Below, piece after piece: positions 1-8,347 of a stretch of 22,797 bases of DNA. The stretch comes from JBDSLU01 sp039916225. Its GTDB lineage: Bacteria > Acidobacteriota > Vicinamibacteria > Vicinamibacterales > Vicinamibacteraceae. The notes under the pieces were generated by a model. That model made no database searches. It worked only from the letters and a program-made list of their open reading frames with translations, and was not told where the DNA came from. The position numbers were made by a program, and so were the translations under genes. Where the stretch lies: positions 1 through 22,797 of the forward strand of contig JBDSLU010000229.1 of NCBI GenBank assembly GCA_039916225.1, read 5' to 3'. The stretch's first letter is position 1, and every line of letters begins with the position of its first letter.

Positions 1-388
1 GGGCTGCAGCCGGAGCGGCCGCGGCAGGCGCCGCCGGGGCCGCAGCGGGAGCCTGAGGTGCCGGCGCCGCAGGAGCGGCAGCCGCAGGAGCGGCAGCCGC
101 CGGCGCGGCGGCGGGAGCGGGTGCAGCCGGCGCGGCCGCGGGCGCACTGGCCGCCTCGGTCACGGTCAGCACCACCTGCCCGATCGTCACCTTGTCGCCG
201 CTCTTGACCTTGATCTCCGAGACGGTGCCCGCTACCGACGACGGCACTTCGATCGTCGCCTTGTCGGTTTCGAGCTCGAGAACGGTCTGATCCTTCGCGA
301 CGGCGTCGCCGACCTTGACGAGGACGTTCAGCACGTCCCCGCCCTTGATGCCGTCCCCGAGGTTGGGGATCTTGAATTCGGTGGGCAT
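1..388 (-). CDS. aceF: Pyruvate dehydrogenase E2 (dihydrolipoamide acetyltransferase), N-terminal part, cut by window edge
   Basis: E2 carries the lipoyl arm that receives the acetyl group made by E1 and passes it to CoA. The gene starts at ATG 388 and stays open to base 1, giving about 129 residues. Residues 1-78 form a biotinyl/lipoyl domain with the ETDKA motif at 40-44, so K43 is the predicted lipoylated lysine. From about residue 80 the protein is an almost pure Ala/Pro linker, the flexible tether typical of E2 proteins; the subunit-binding and catalytic domains must lie beyond the window. It begins 3 bp after the aceE stop, so it is in the same operon and probably translationally coupled. 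The lipoyl domain alone would also fit E2 of 2-oxoglutarate dehydrogenase, but the aceE neighbour makes the pyruvate enzyme much more likely. A single lipoyl domain is visible; a second one after the linker cannot be excluded. Confidence 0.88.
   Translation of the reverse strand, partial: MPTEFKIPNLGDGIKGGDVLNVLVKVGDAVAKDQTVLELETDKATIEVPSSVAGTVSEIKVKSGDKVTIGQVVLTVTEAASAPAAAPAAPAPAAAPAAAAPAAAAPAAPAPQAPAAAPAAPAAAAPAAA
71..100. repeat. 15-bp perfect tandem duplication in the aceF linker
   Basis: The unit AGGAGCGGCAGCCGC occurs twice back to back (71-85 and 86-100). On the coding strand it encodes a repeated five-residue Ala-rich unit of the flexible linker. It sits in a wider low-complexity Ala/Pro stretch (about 1-150) that is prone to length change by slippage. 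Confidence 0.85.
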
Positions 389-391
389 GAT

Positions 392-3070
392 CTACGAAAC
401 CGCGGGGTTCTTCTTGTCGGCGTCGATGCCGAGATCCTTCATCGCCAGCTGCACCACCTTGGCGTCGATCTTCTTCTCCTTGAGGAGCGCCGTGAGGGTG
501 GCGAAGACGATGAACTTGGCGTCGACCTCGAAGAACTCGCGCAGCGACGCGCGGCTCTCGCTGCGGCCGAAGCCGTCGGTGCCGAGCAGGTGCATCGGAC
601 GCGGCAGCCAGCGGTCGATGCCGCCGGGCAGGATCTTCATGTAGTCCGACGCGGCGACGAACACGCCGGGCTCCTTGCCCAGCTGCTCGGTGACGTACGG
701 CACCTTCGCGGTCTCGGCCGGGTGCAGCATATTCCACCGCTCGGCGGCGAGGCCGTCACGATAGAGCTCGGTGTAGCTGGTGACGCTCCACACGTCGGCG
801 GCGACGCCGTACTTCTCGCCGAGGATCTGCTGCGCCTTGACGACTTCACCCATGATCGCGCCGCTGCCGAGAATCTGGGCCTGCAGCTTCGAGCCCTTGG
901 CCTCGGCCGCCTTGAGCTTGTAGAGCCCGCGCAGGATGCCGTCCTTGGAGCCTTCCGGCGCCGGCGGCATGGCGTACTGCTCGTTCATCACCGTCAGGTA
1001 ATAGAAGCAGTCTTCCTGGTCGCGGTACATCCGCTTGAGGCCGTCCTCGATGATGACCGCCAGCTCGTAGGCGTAAGCCGGGTCGTAGGCCTTGCACGTC
1101 GGCACGGTCATCGCCAGCACGTGGCTGTGACCGTCCTGGTGCTGCAGGCCCTCACCGGCGAGCGTCGTGCGGCCGGCGGTGCCGCCGAGCAGGAAGCCCT
1201 TCACGCGCATGTCGGCGGCCGCCCAGATCAGGTCGCCGATGCGCTGGAAGCCGAACATCGAGTAGTAGATGAAGAACGGAATCGTGTTGATGCCGTGGGT
1301 GGCGTAGGCGCTGCCCGCGGCGATCAGCGACGACATCGAGCCAGCCTCGTTGATGCCTTCCTCGAGGATCTGCCCGTTCTGCGCTTCCTTGTAGTAGAGC
1401 AGGGTGTCGATGTCGACCGGCTCGTAGAGCTGACCGATGTGCGAGTAGATGCCGACCTGGCGGAACAGCGCTTCCATGCCGAAGGTGCGCGCTTCGTCGG
1501 GGACGATCGGCACGACCAGCTTGCCGATTTCCTCGTCGCGCAGCATCTTGGCCAGCATGCGGACGAACACCATCGTCGTCGACACGGTGCGGCCGTCGGT
1601 GCCCTTGGCGAACTCCTCGAACAGGTCGCCGAAGTCGCACTTGAGCGCCGGCGCCTTGGCGACACGCGACGGCAGGTAGCCGCCGAGTGCCTCGCGGCGC
1701 TCGCGCATGTACTTGATCTCCGGGCTCGATTCGTCCGGCCGGTAGAACGGCGTCTCCTTGATCTGCTCGTCGGAGATGGGAATCGCGAAGCGGGTCCGGA
1801 ACGTCCGGATCTCCTCTTCGTTCATCTTCTTCTGCTGGTGGGTGATGTTCTTGCCTTCACCGCTCTCGCCGAGGCCGTAGCCCTTGATGGTGCGGGCGAG
1901 GATGACGGTCGGCTGGCCCTTGTGCTCGGTCGCCGCCTTGTAGGCGTGGAACACCTTCTCGGGGTCGTGGCCGCCGACGCGCATCTTCTTCAGCTGATCG
2001 TCGGAGAGGTGCTCGACCATCTTCAGCAGCCGCGGATCGGCGCCGAAGAACTGCTGCCGGATGTAGGCGCCGGGCATCACCGAGTACTTCTGGTACTCGC
2101 CGTCGACGACCTCACCGGCCCGCTTGCGCAGCAGGCCCTCGTGGTCGCGGGCGAACAGCTCGTCCCACTCGCGGCCCCACAGCACCTTGATGACATTCCA
2201 GCCGGCGCCGCGGAAGTTCGCTTCCAGTTCCTGGACGATGCGGCCGTTGCCGCGGACCGGACCATCGAGGCGCTGCAGGTTGCAGTTGATGACGAAGATC
2301 AGGTTGTCGAGCTTCTCGCGCGAGGCGAGCGAGATGGCGCCGAGCGCTTCGGGCTCGTCGGTCTCGCCGTCGCCGAGGAACGCCCACACCTTCTGATCGG
2401 TGCGCGGCTTCAGCCCGCGATCCTCCAGGTAGCGCGAGAAGCGCGCCTGGTAGATCGACATGATCGGGCCGAGGCCCATCGATACCGTCGGCGCTTCCCA
2501 GAAGTCGGGCATCAGCCACGGGTGCGGGTACGACGACAGGCCGCCGCCCGGCTTCAGCTCGCGGCGGAAGTTCTCGAGCTGCTGCTGCGACAAGCGGCCT
2601 TCGAGGAAGGCGCGCGAGTACATGCCCGGCGAGGCGTGGCCCTGGAAGTAGACGAAGTCGCCGCCCTGCTCGTGGCCCTTGCCCTTGAAGAAGTGGTTGA
2701 ACCCGACCTCATAGAGCGTCGCCGATGAGGCGAAGGTCGAGATGTGGCCGCCGATGCCCTCGCTGGCCAGGTTGGCCTTGACCACCATGGCCATGGCGTT
2801 CCAGCGCACCAGGCTCTTGATCCGGCGCTCGATCTCGTTGCTGCCGGGGACCGGGGTCTGCTCTTCGGGGGTGATCGTGTTGACGTAGGCCGTGTTGGCG
2901 GTGAACGGCAGCTTGAGGCCGCGACGGCGCGCGTGAACCTCGAGCTCGCTCAGAATTTCCGCGACGCGCGCGGGGCCACCCGACTGCAGTACGTAGTCGA
3001 GCGAGTCCTGCCACTCGCGGGTCTCGATAGCCGCGGCATCGGCTGGATCCTGTGGGGCGATCTGTCGCAT
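392..3070 (-). CDS. aceE: Pyruvate dehydrogenase E1 component, homodimeric type
   Basis: E1 decarboxylates pyruvate with thiamine diphosphate and acetylates the E2 lipoyl group. The 892-residue product matches the length of the homodimeric AceE family (about 890), as opposed to the split alpha/beta type. The ThDP/Mg site motif GDGETDEPE is at residues 233-241, followed by the downstream Asn region (INCNLQRLDG, about 261-270). The N-terminal His-containing region (GGHISTFASSATLYEVGFNHF) lies around 108-127. The stop TAG (392-394) is 3 bp before aceF. The ATG at 3070 is supported by GGAG at 3081-3084 (spacing 10). The upstream neighbour recD2 is on the same strand but separated by 150 bp that could hold a promoter. 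No frameshift or missing catalytic segment is seen. The long open frame on the opposite strand is a codon-bias shadow. Confidence 0.96.
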   Translation of the reverse strand: MRQIAPQDPADAAAIETREWQDSLDYVLQSGGPARVAEILSELEVHARRRGLKLPFTANTAYVNTITPEEQTPVPGSNEIERRIKSLVRWNAMAMVVKANLASEGIGGHISTFASSATLYEVGFNHFFKGKGHEQGGDFVYFQGHASPGMYSRAFLEGRLSQQQLENFRRELKPGGGLSSYPHPWLMPDFWEAPTVSMGLGPIMSIYQARFSRYLEDRGLKPRTDQKVWAFLGDGETDEPEALGAISLASREKLDNLIFVINCNLQRLDGPVRGNGRIVQELEANFRGAGWNVIKVLWGREWDELFARDHEGLLRKRAGEVVDGEYQKYSVMPGAYIRQQFFGADPRLLKMVEHLSDDQLKKMRVGGHDPEKVFHAYKAATEHKGQPTVILARTIKGYGLGESGEGKNITHQQKKMNEEEIRTFRTRFAIPISDEQIKETPFYRPDESSPEIKYMRERREALGGYLPSRVAKAPALKCDFGDLFEEFAKGTDGRTVSTTMVFVRMLAKMLRDEEIGKLVVPIVPDEARTFGMEALFRQVGIYSHIGQLYEPVDIDTLLYYKEAQNGQILEEGINEAGSMSSLIAAGSAYATHGINTIPFFIYYSMFGFQRIGDLIWAAADMRVKGFLLGGTAGRTTLAGEGLQHQDGHSHVLAMTVPTCKAYDPAYAYELAVIIEDGLKRMYRDQEDCFYYLTVMNEQYAMPPAPEGSKDGILRGLYKLKAAEAKGSKLQAQILGSGAIMGEVVKAQQILGEKYGVAADVWSVTSYTELYRDGLAAERWNMLHPAETAKVPYVTEQLGKEPGVFVAASDYMKILPGGIDRWLPRPMHLLGTDGFGRSESRASLREFFEVDAKFIVFATLTALLKEKKIDAKVVQLAMKDLGIDADKKNPAVS

Positions 3071-3098
3071 GGAAACTGTTCTCCGCTGCGCGGGTCGC

Positions 3099-3115
3099 GG
3101 CCGAGATCATCGGCC
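3099..3115 (-). promoter_or_regulatory. Perfect small hairpin in the aceE leader
   Basis: GGCCGA (3099-3104) and TCGGCC (3110-3115) are exact inverted repeats around a 5-nt loop, 29 bases upstream of the aceE start codon and 14 bases upstream of its GGAG. It lies in the transcribed leader if the promoter is the TATAAA near 3130. It could tune mRNA stability or translation, or be chance in GC-rich DNA. No U-tract follows, so it is not a classical terminator. Confidence 0.35.
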
Positions 3116-3127
3116 TCCGCGTATGAC

Positions 3128-3147
3128 TTTATAACTTGGCGAGTGTA
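3128..3147 (-). promoter_or_regulatory. Candidate -10 elements for aceE-aceF
   Basis: In the 150-bp gap between recD2 and aceE there are two AT-rich hexamers on the minus strand, TATAAA (3133 to 3128) and TACACT (3147 to 3142). They stand out against the GC-rich background. TATAAA would place transcription start near 3121 and leave a leader of about 50 nt. No convincing -35 hexamer is visible at normal spacing. The rest of the gap (to 3220) shows nothing further. Confidence 0.35.
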
Positions 3148-3220
3148 GCACGCCGGCCTGCGGCCGGACATGGCGCGGCGCCCATCGATGCGGAGATGAG
3201 ATGGATCGATCACGTCGTCG

Positions 3221-5428
3221 TCATACCGCGCCGCGGTCGTGCTGCCGCGCACCGCGGACCGGCCCGGCCAGCCACTCGGCGAGCTTCGACCAGCGACGCC
3301 GCGCAGTGGCCTGCCCGACCGCGATCCCGAGTGCCTTCTTCGGCCCGACCACGACGACCAGACGGCGGCCGCGGGTGATCGCCGTGTAGATCAGCCGGCG
3401 CTGCAACATCGGGTAGTGCTCGGTGGTCAGCGGGATCACGACGGCCGGGTACTCCGAGCCCTGCGCCTTGTGGATCGTGGTCGCGTAAGCGAGCACGAGG
3501 CGGTCGAGCTCGCCGGCGTCATAGGGGATGCTGCGGCCGTCGATGTCGACCACGAGCGATCCGGCCTCGACGTCCACCGACACGACGCGGCCGATGTCTC
3601 CGTTGTAGACCTCCTTGTCGTAGTCGTTCTCGATCTGCATGACCTTGTCGCCCGGCGCGAACGCCGAGCCGAAGCGCTCGAGGCGCGGCCCGGCGTGCGG
3701 GTTCAGGGCGGCCTGCAGCGCGAGGTTCAAGCTCTTGGCTCCGGCAGCGCCGCGGTTCATCGGACACAGCACCTGGATGTCGCGCGTCGCATCGAGCCCG
3801 AAGCGGCGCGGGATCCGGTCGCGTACCAGGGCGAGCACGCGCTCGGCGGCGCGCTCGGCATCGGCGGCGTCGACCAGATAGAAATCGCCGGCCTCGCCGT
3901 CGGGCGTCGACTGCGGCATCAATCCGGCGTTGATGCGGTGCGCGGCGGCGACGATGCGGCTGGCCGCGGCCTGGCGGAACACGGTGGTGAGCCGCGCCAC
4001 CGCGAGCGCCTGCGACGCGAGCAGGTCGGCGAGCACCTGGCCGGGACCGACCGACGGCAGCTGGTCGGCGTCGCCGACGACGAGGAGCGCCGCGCTGCGC
4101 GGCACCGCGCGCACCAGCGCATGCATCAGCGGCACGTCGACCATCGATGCCTCGTCGACGACGATCAGGTCGCCGTCGAGCGGCGTCCGCTCGTCGCGCC
4201 GGAAGCGGCCGTCGCGCGGGTTCACTTCGAGCAGGCGATGGATGGTGCGCGCCTCGATGCCGGTGACCTCGGCCAGGCGCTTGGCGGCGCGGCCGGTCGG
4301 CGCGCACAGCAGCGGGCGCACCCGCTTGGCCATCAGGATCTGGAGGATCGTCCGCAGCACGGTGGTCTTGCCGACGCCGGGCCCACCGGTGAGCACGAGC
4401 AGCTTCGATCGCAGCGCCAGCGCCACCGCCGATCGCTGTTCGTCGGCGAGGGCGATGCCCTGCTGCGCGCCGGCCCAGGCGAGGGCCTTGTCGGCGTCGA
4501 TCGCCGGCCACGGCGGCGCGCCGGCGGCGATCGCGGTGAGCTGTTCGGCGATGCCCCGTTCGGCGGCGTGCAGTGTGGCCAGGAACAGCAGCGTGTCGTC
4601 GGCCACGCGATCGCGGACGACGCCGCCGGCCCCCAGCTCGAGATCGATCGCCTGCGCGATCAGCGCCGGCGGCACCTCCAGCAGCGTCGCGGCCTGGGTG
4701 ACCAGCTCCGCTTCCGGCAGGCCGCAATGGCCGTCGTCCATCGCCTTGGCCAGCGCATAGCCGACGCCGGCGCGGACGCGGATCATCGCCGTGGCGGCAA
4801 TCCCCAGCTTGCTCGCCATCTTGTCGGCCACGACGAAGCCGATGCCGTGCACGTCGCGGGCGAGGCGATACGGGTTGTCGCGCAGGATCGGGATCGCGTC
4901 GATGCCATAGGTCTTGTAGATCCGCTGCGCCCGCGAGGTGCCGACGCCGAGGCCGTGCAGGAAGACCATGATGTCGCGCACCGCCCGCTGCGACCGCCAG
5001 CCGTCGCTGATCCGCAGGGCGCGCTGCGGGCCGATGCCCTCGACGTCGCGCAGACGATCCGGGGCCGATTCGATGACCTCGAACACCTCGGCGCCGAAGG
5101 CCGCGACGAGGCGCTTGGCGAAGTGCGGCCCGATGCCCTTGAGGAGCCCGGAGGCCAGGTATTTCTCGAGGCCCTCCGAGGACGTCGGCGCCGCCGTCCG
5201 GACCCAGGCCGCCTGGAACTGCATGCCGTGGGTGCGGTCGCGCACCCACACGCCGCCGGCCTGGATGGCCTCGCCCGAGGCGATCGCCGGCATCCGTCCG
5301 ACGACCGTGGTCAGGTCGGCGACGCCCGGTGCACGGACGCGCAGAACCGCGAAGCCGCTCTCCTGGTCGTGATAGGTGATGCGCTCGACGACGCCCGACA
5401 CCAGCTCCCGATCAGCGGTGGGATCCAC
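3221..5428 (-). CDS. recD2: RecD2-type 5'-3' DNA helicase (RecD/TraA family)
   Basis: The 735-residue length and domain order match RecD2, a superfamily 1B helicase that works without RecBC in DNA repair. Residues 1-80 form an OB-like N-terminal domain, and 90-200 contain helix-hairpin-helix segments (GLLKGIGPHFAKRL, VEGIGPQRA, VHGIGFVVADKMA). The motor follows: Walker A GGPGVGKTT at 348-356, Walker B VVDEAS at 423-428, motif III GDADQLPSVGPG at 452-463, and TIHKAQGSE (651-659) and YTAITRGRR (681-689) near the end. GTG 5428 is chosen because family homology starts at once (SGVVERITYHDQESGFAVLRV) and a TATAAC box lies 6 bp upstream. It is not obviously coupled to aceE. RecB and RecC are not encoded in the window, which fits the stand-alone RecD2 type. 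Confidence 0.93.
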   Translation of the reverse strand: MDPTADRELVSGVVERITYHDQESGFAVLRVRAPGVADLTTVVGRMPAIASGEAIQAGGVWVRDRTHGMQFQAAWVRTAAPTSSEGLEKYLASGLLKGIGPHFAKRLVAAFGAEVFEVIESAPDRLRDVEGIGPQRALRISDGWRSQRAVRDIMVFLHGLGVGTSRAQRIYKTYGIDAIPILRDNPYRLARDVHGIGFVVADKMASKLGIAATAMIRVRAGVGYALAKAMDDGHCGLPEAELVTQAATLLEVPPALIAQAIDLELGAGGVVRDRVADDTLLFLATLHAAERGIAEQLTAIAAGAPPWPAIDADKALAWAGAQQGIALADEQRSAVALALRSKLLVLTGGPGVGKTTVLRTILQILMAKRVRPLLCAPTGRAAKRLAEVTGIEARTIHRLLEVNPRDGRFRRDERTPLDGDLIVVDEASMVDVPLMHALVRAVPRSAALLVVGDADQLPSVGPGQVLADLLASQALAVARLTTVFRQAAASRIVAAAHRINAGLMPQSTPDGEAGDFYLVDAADAERAAERVLALVRDRIPRRFGLDATRDIQVLCPMNRGAAGAKSLNLALQAALNPHAGPRLERFGSAFAPGDKVMQIENDYDKEVYNGDIGRVVSVDVEAGSLVVDIDGRSIPYDAGELDRLVLAYATTIHKAQGSEYPAVVIPLTTEHYPMLQRRLIYTAITRGRRLVVVVGPKKALGIAVGQATARRRWSKLAEWLAGPVRGARQHDRGAV

Positions 5429-5434
5429 CCAGTC

Positions 5435-5440
5435 GTTATA
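5435..5440 (-). promoter_or_regulatory. Candidate -10 box giving a leaderless recD2 mRNA
   Basis: TATAAC (5440 to 5435, minus strand) ends 6 bases before the GTG start at 5428. Normal spacing from -10 to the first transcribed base would put that base on or next to the start codon. No Shine-Dalgarno sequence precedes the GTG, which fits a leaderless mRNA. No good -35 is visible. The rest of the 129-bp divergent gap (5441-5557) contains no box I can assign to the plus-strand kinase gene. Confidence 0.4.
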
Positions 5441-5557
5441 CCTGCTATGCGGCTCGGTGGGCGTGCGGCAAACCGGGGGCGCCTCAAGTTGGCGTCGCGC
5501 CTGTCGATGGATGGGAAGAGCGGGCAGGACTGAGAACTGCCGCGCCGCCCGGCCGCG

Positions 5558-7117
5558 ATGACCAGTCCCCTACACCACGAAGACGAGATCCTCGCCGACA
5601 ACCTGCAGGCGGTCCACCGGCGGACCGACCACCTGTTCTTCTGGCTGTTGATCATCGAGTGGGCCGTGGCCATCGTCCTGGCGTCGTTCGGCGCTCCGGA
5701 AGCCGCCGGCCTGCCCGTCGCCCTTCAACCAGCGGTCGTGGGTGGTGGATTCCTCACCATCGTGCCCCTCCTCCTCATCTGGTTCCGGCCCGGCTGGTGG
5801 GGAACGCGGTACACCGTCGCGGTCAGCCAGATGCTCTGGTCCGGCTTGCTGATCCAGGTCACGGGCGGCCGCGCCGAGACGCACTTCCACGTCTTCGGCT
5901 CGCTCGCCTTCCTGGCCTTCTATCGCGACTGGCGGACGCTGCTGATGGCGACGGCCACGGTCGCTGGCGACCAACTGGTCCGCGGCGTCGTCTGGCCGGC
6001 GTCGGTCTACGCGACCGCGCACCCCGAATGGTGGCGCTTCCTCGAACACGCGGCCTGGATCGCCTTCGAGGACGGCGTGCTGATCTTCGGCTCGGTCCGC
6101 TCGATCCGCGAGATGCGCGTGATCGCCCGGCGCGAAGCGGCGCTGGAGCTGTCGGCTGAGGACATCGAGCGCGAAGTGAACAGCCGCACCGCGGAACTGG
6201 CCGCCGCCAACGCCTCGCTGCAGAGCGAGATGAATGCCCGTCTGCAGGTCGAGACCGACCTGCGCCAGGCGCAGAAGCTGGAATCCGTTGGCCGGCTCGC
6301 CGCCGGCGTCGCCCACGAGATCAACACGCCGGTCCAGTTCGTCAGCGACAGCGTCCACTTCCTGCGCGACGCCACCACCGATCTGATGACCACCATCGCC
6401 CACCTGCGCGAGGTGGAAGCCTCGGTGCTCGCCGGCACGCCCTCGCTGGAAGCGGCCGAAGCGGCCGCCTACGCCGCCGAGACCGCCGACCTGCCCTACC
6501 TCATCGAGCACATGCCCAAGGCCATCGATCGCGCCCTCGACGGCCTGGAACGGGTCGCCACCATCGTCCGCTCGATGAAGGAATTCGCCCATCCGGACGC
6601 CATCGAGATGGCCCCGGTCGACCTCAACCGGGCGATCGAGAGCACGCTGGTCATCGCCCGCAACGAATACAAGTACGTCGCCGACGTCGTGACCGACTTC
6701 GCCGTGCTGCCGCCCGTCTGCTGCCACGCCGGCGACGTCAACCAGGCCGTGCTCAACATCGTCGTCAACGCCGCCCACGCCATCGCCGACGTCGTCGCCG
6801 GCACGCCCGCCCGCGGCCGCATCACGGTACGCACCGCGCTCGAAGGCGAGGACACGGTGGTGGTCACCATCGCCGACACCGGCGGCGGCATCCCGTTGAT
6901 GATCCGCGATCGCGTCTTCGATCCGTTCTTCACCACCAAGGAAGTCGGCCGCGGCACCGGCCAGGGACTGGCCATCGCCCGCGCCATCATCGTCGACCGG
7001 CATCGCGGCGAGCTGACCCTCGACTCCGAAGTGGGCCGCGGCACCACCTGCTTCATGCGTCTGCCCCTGCACGGCGCGACGCCGACCCTGTCGACATCGC
7101 TCGGAGCCGCAGCATGA
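5558..7117 (+). CDS. Membrane-bound sensor histidine kinase
   Basis: This 519-residue protein probably senses a signal in or near the membrane and phosphorylates the two receiver proteins encoded directly downstream. Residues 26-180 contain about five or six hydrophobic segments (such as 26-44, 58-76, 112-122, 128-150, 167-180), with a conserved-looking ETHFHVFG...YRDW stretch at 107-125. A coiled-coil-like linker (190-240) leads to the dimerization helix with AGVAHEINTP, phosphoacceptor H253. The ATPase domain has the N box NIVVNAAHAI (400-409), DTGGGI (440-445) and GRGTGQGLAIA (464-474). There is no receiver domain, so phosphotransfer must go to separate proteins. The ATG at 5558 has no clear Shine-Dalgarno. 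Its TGA overlaps the next ATG (ATGA). Confidence 0.92.
   Translation: MTSPLHHEDEILADNLQAVHRRTDHLFFWLLIIEWAVAIVLASFGAPEAAGLPVALQPAVVGGGFLTIVPLLLIWFRPGWWGTRYTVAVSQMLWSGLLIQVTGGRAETHFHVFGSLAFLAFYRDWRTLLMATATVAGDQLVRGVVWPASVYATAHPEWWRFLEHAAWIAFEDGVLIFGSVRSIREMRVIARREAALELSAEDIEREVNSRTAELAAANASLQSEMNARLQVETDLRQAQKLESVGRLAAGVAHEINTPVQFVSDSVHFLRDATTDLMTTIAHLREVEASVLAGTPSLEAAEAAAYAAETADLPYLIEHMPKAIDRALDGLERVATIVRSMKEFAHPDAIEMAPVDLNRAIESTLVIARNEYKYVADVVTDFAVLPPVCCHAGDVNQAVLNIVVNAAHAIADVVAGTPARGRITVRTALEGEDTVVVTIADTGGGIPLMIRDRVFDPFFTTKEVGRGTGQGLAIARAIIVDRHRGELTLDSEVGRGTTCFMRLPLHGATPTLSTSLGAAA
7103..7106 (+). promoter_or_regulatory. Ribosome binding site for the REC-HDOD gene
   Basis: GGAG lies 7 bases before the ATG at 7114, inside the end of the kinase gene. 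It supports this start and coupled translation across the ATGA overlap. Confidence 0.6.
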
Positions 7118-8310
7118 TCGAGACGCCCATCGAGACGCGCATCCTGTTCGTCGACGACGAGGTCGCCATCCTCGACGGCCTGCGCGATCTGCTGCGCAAG
7201 GAACGCCGCCGCTGGGGCATGGTGTTCGCGGTCGGCGGCCAGGAAGCGCTCGACGAGCTGGCCCGCCAGCCCTTCGACGTGGTGGTCTCCGACATCCGCA
7301 TGCCCGGGATGGATGGCGCCCAGCTCCTGACGCGGATCAAGGCGACCTATCCGAGCGTGTCCCGCATCGTGTTGACCGGCCACGCCGATCGCGACGCCGT
7401 GCTGCGGGCGCTACCGGTGGCGCACCAGTTCCTGACCAAGCCGTGCGACGCCGGCGCGCTCCGCATCGCCATCGAACGGACCCAGGCGCTCCACGCCCTG
7501 CTCGCCAGTCACGAGATCCGCGACATCGTCGGCCGCCTGACGTCGCTGCCGTCGGTGCCCCAGACCTACCTGGCGCTGACCGAGGCCGCCCGCGACTCGC
7601 GCAAGGGCATCTCGGACATGACGGCCATCGTCCAGCGCGATCCGGCGATGAGCACCAAGGTTCTCCAGCTCGTCAACTCGGCCTACTTCGGCAACACCCA
7701 GCCGATCGCCTCGATCCAGCAGGCGGTGATGTACCTGGGCATCGAGTTGCTGAAGGGGTTGGCGCTCACCGCCAACGTCTTCGGGACCATGGGCAAGACC
7801 GCCATCGACGGCTTCTCGCTCGAGGCGCTGCAGATGCGCTCGCTGCGGACGGCGTGCCTGGCCAAGCAGTTCGTCGACGATCCCCGCAAGGCCGAGGAGG
7901 CCTTCACGGCCGCGCTGGTCGCCGACGTCGGCCAGATCATCATCGCGATGGGCTTGCGCAAGGGCTACCAGGACGTCCTCCGCCGGGCCCGCGAGACCAG
8001 CCGACCCGTCCATGCGGTCGAGCTCGAGATGCTGGGCGTCACCCACGCGGAAGTCGGCGCCTACCTCCTCGGCATCTGGAACCTTCCCTTCTCGATCATC
8101 GAGGGTGTCGCGTATCATCACCGGCCGAACGCGCTCGGCGACGGACCGTGCGAGATGCTGGCGGCGCTCCATGCCGCCGACGTGCTCGTCGACCCGCCTG
8201 TCGAGGGCGTCGAACCGGAGCTGGATCACGGCTTCTTCGAGCGCGCCGGCCTGGTCGAGCGTCTGGTCGACTGGCGCCAGACCGCCGCCTCGGTCCGCGC
8301 CGCCGCCTAG
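7114..8310 (+). CDS. Response regulator with REC and HDOD output domains
   Basis: The 398-residue protein has an N-terminal receiver (about 8-125) with the acidic pair D14/D15, phosphoacceptor D60 (VVSDIRMPG), T88 and K109 (FLTKPC). From about 140 to 340 is an HDOD domain: it begins RLTSLPSVPQTY, has VQRDPAMSTKVLQLVNSAYFG (173-193) and ends with HAEVGAYLLGIWNLP and YHHRP. HDOD domains resemble HD phosphohydrolases but usually lack catalytic residues; here the HD position reads ADVG (270-273), so a protein-interaction or signalling role is expected rather than nuclease or phosphodiesterase activity. Such regulators are linked in other bacteria to motility, c-di-GMP signalling and stress. The gene overlaps the kinase stop, making the kinase its likely phosphodonor. 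Confidence 0.93.
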   Translation: MIETPIETRILFVDDEVAILDGLRDLLRKERRRWGMVFAVGGQEALDELARQPFDVVVSDIRMPGMDGAQLLTRIKATYPSVSRIVLTGHADRDAVLRALPVAHQFLTKPCDAGALRIAIERTQALHALLASHEIRDIVGRLTSLPSVPQTYLALTEAARDSRKGISDMTAIVQRDPAMSTKVLQLVNSAYFGNTQPIASIQQAVMYLGIELLKGLALTANVFGTMGKTAIDGFSLEALQMRSLRTACLAKQFVDDPRKAEEAFTAALVADVGQIIIAMGLRKGYQDVLRRARETSRPVHAVELEMLGVTHAEVGAYLLGIWNLPFSIIEGVAYHHRPNALGDGPCEMLAALHAADVLVDPPVEGVEPELDHGFFERAGLVERLVDWRQTAASVRAAA

Positions 8311-8336
8311 CTCATCGCCGCCCACCGCCGCCCCCT

Positions 8337-8341
8337 GGGAG
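8337..8341 (+). promoter_or_regulatory. Ribosome binding site that fixes the next start at GTG 8348
   Basis: GGGAG is 6 bases before GTG 8348. This and the family start of the receiver domain argue against the much longer open frame that begins inside the preceding gene. Confidence 0.65.
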
Positions 8342-8347
8342 CCCACC

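Noticed and set aside
590..2728. 712-residue open frame on the plus strand opposite aceE
   Set aside because: The complementary aceE frame is a clear homologue. The opposite frame is rich in Arg, Ala, His and Val without any family pattern, as expected from GC-rich codon bias.
3239..5533. 764-residue open frame opposite recD2
   Set aside because: Composition is Arg/Gly/His-rich with no motif; recD2 on the other strand has all helicase motifs.
8012..8347. Upstream extension of the REC/HD-like gene
   Set aside because: It lies in another frame of the HDOD gene; GTG 8348 has a good ribosome binding site and the receiver domain starts there.
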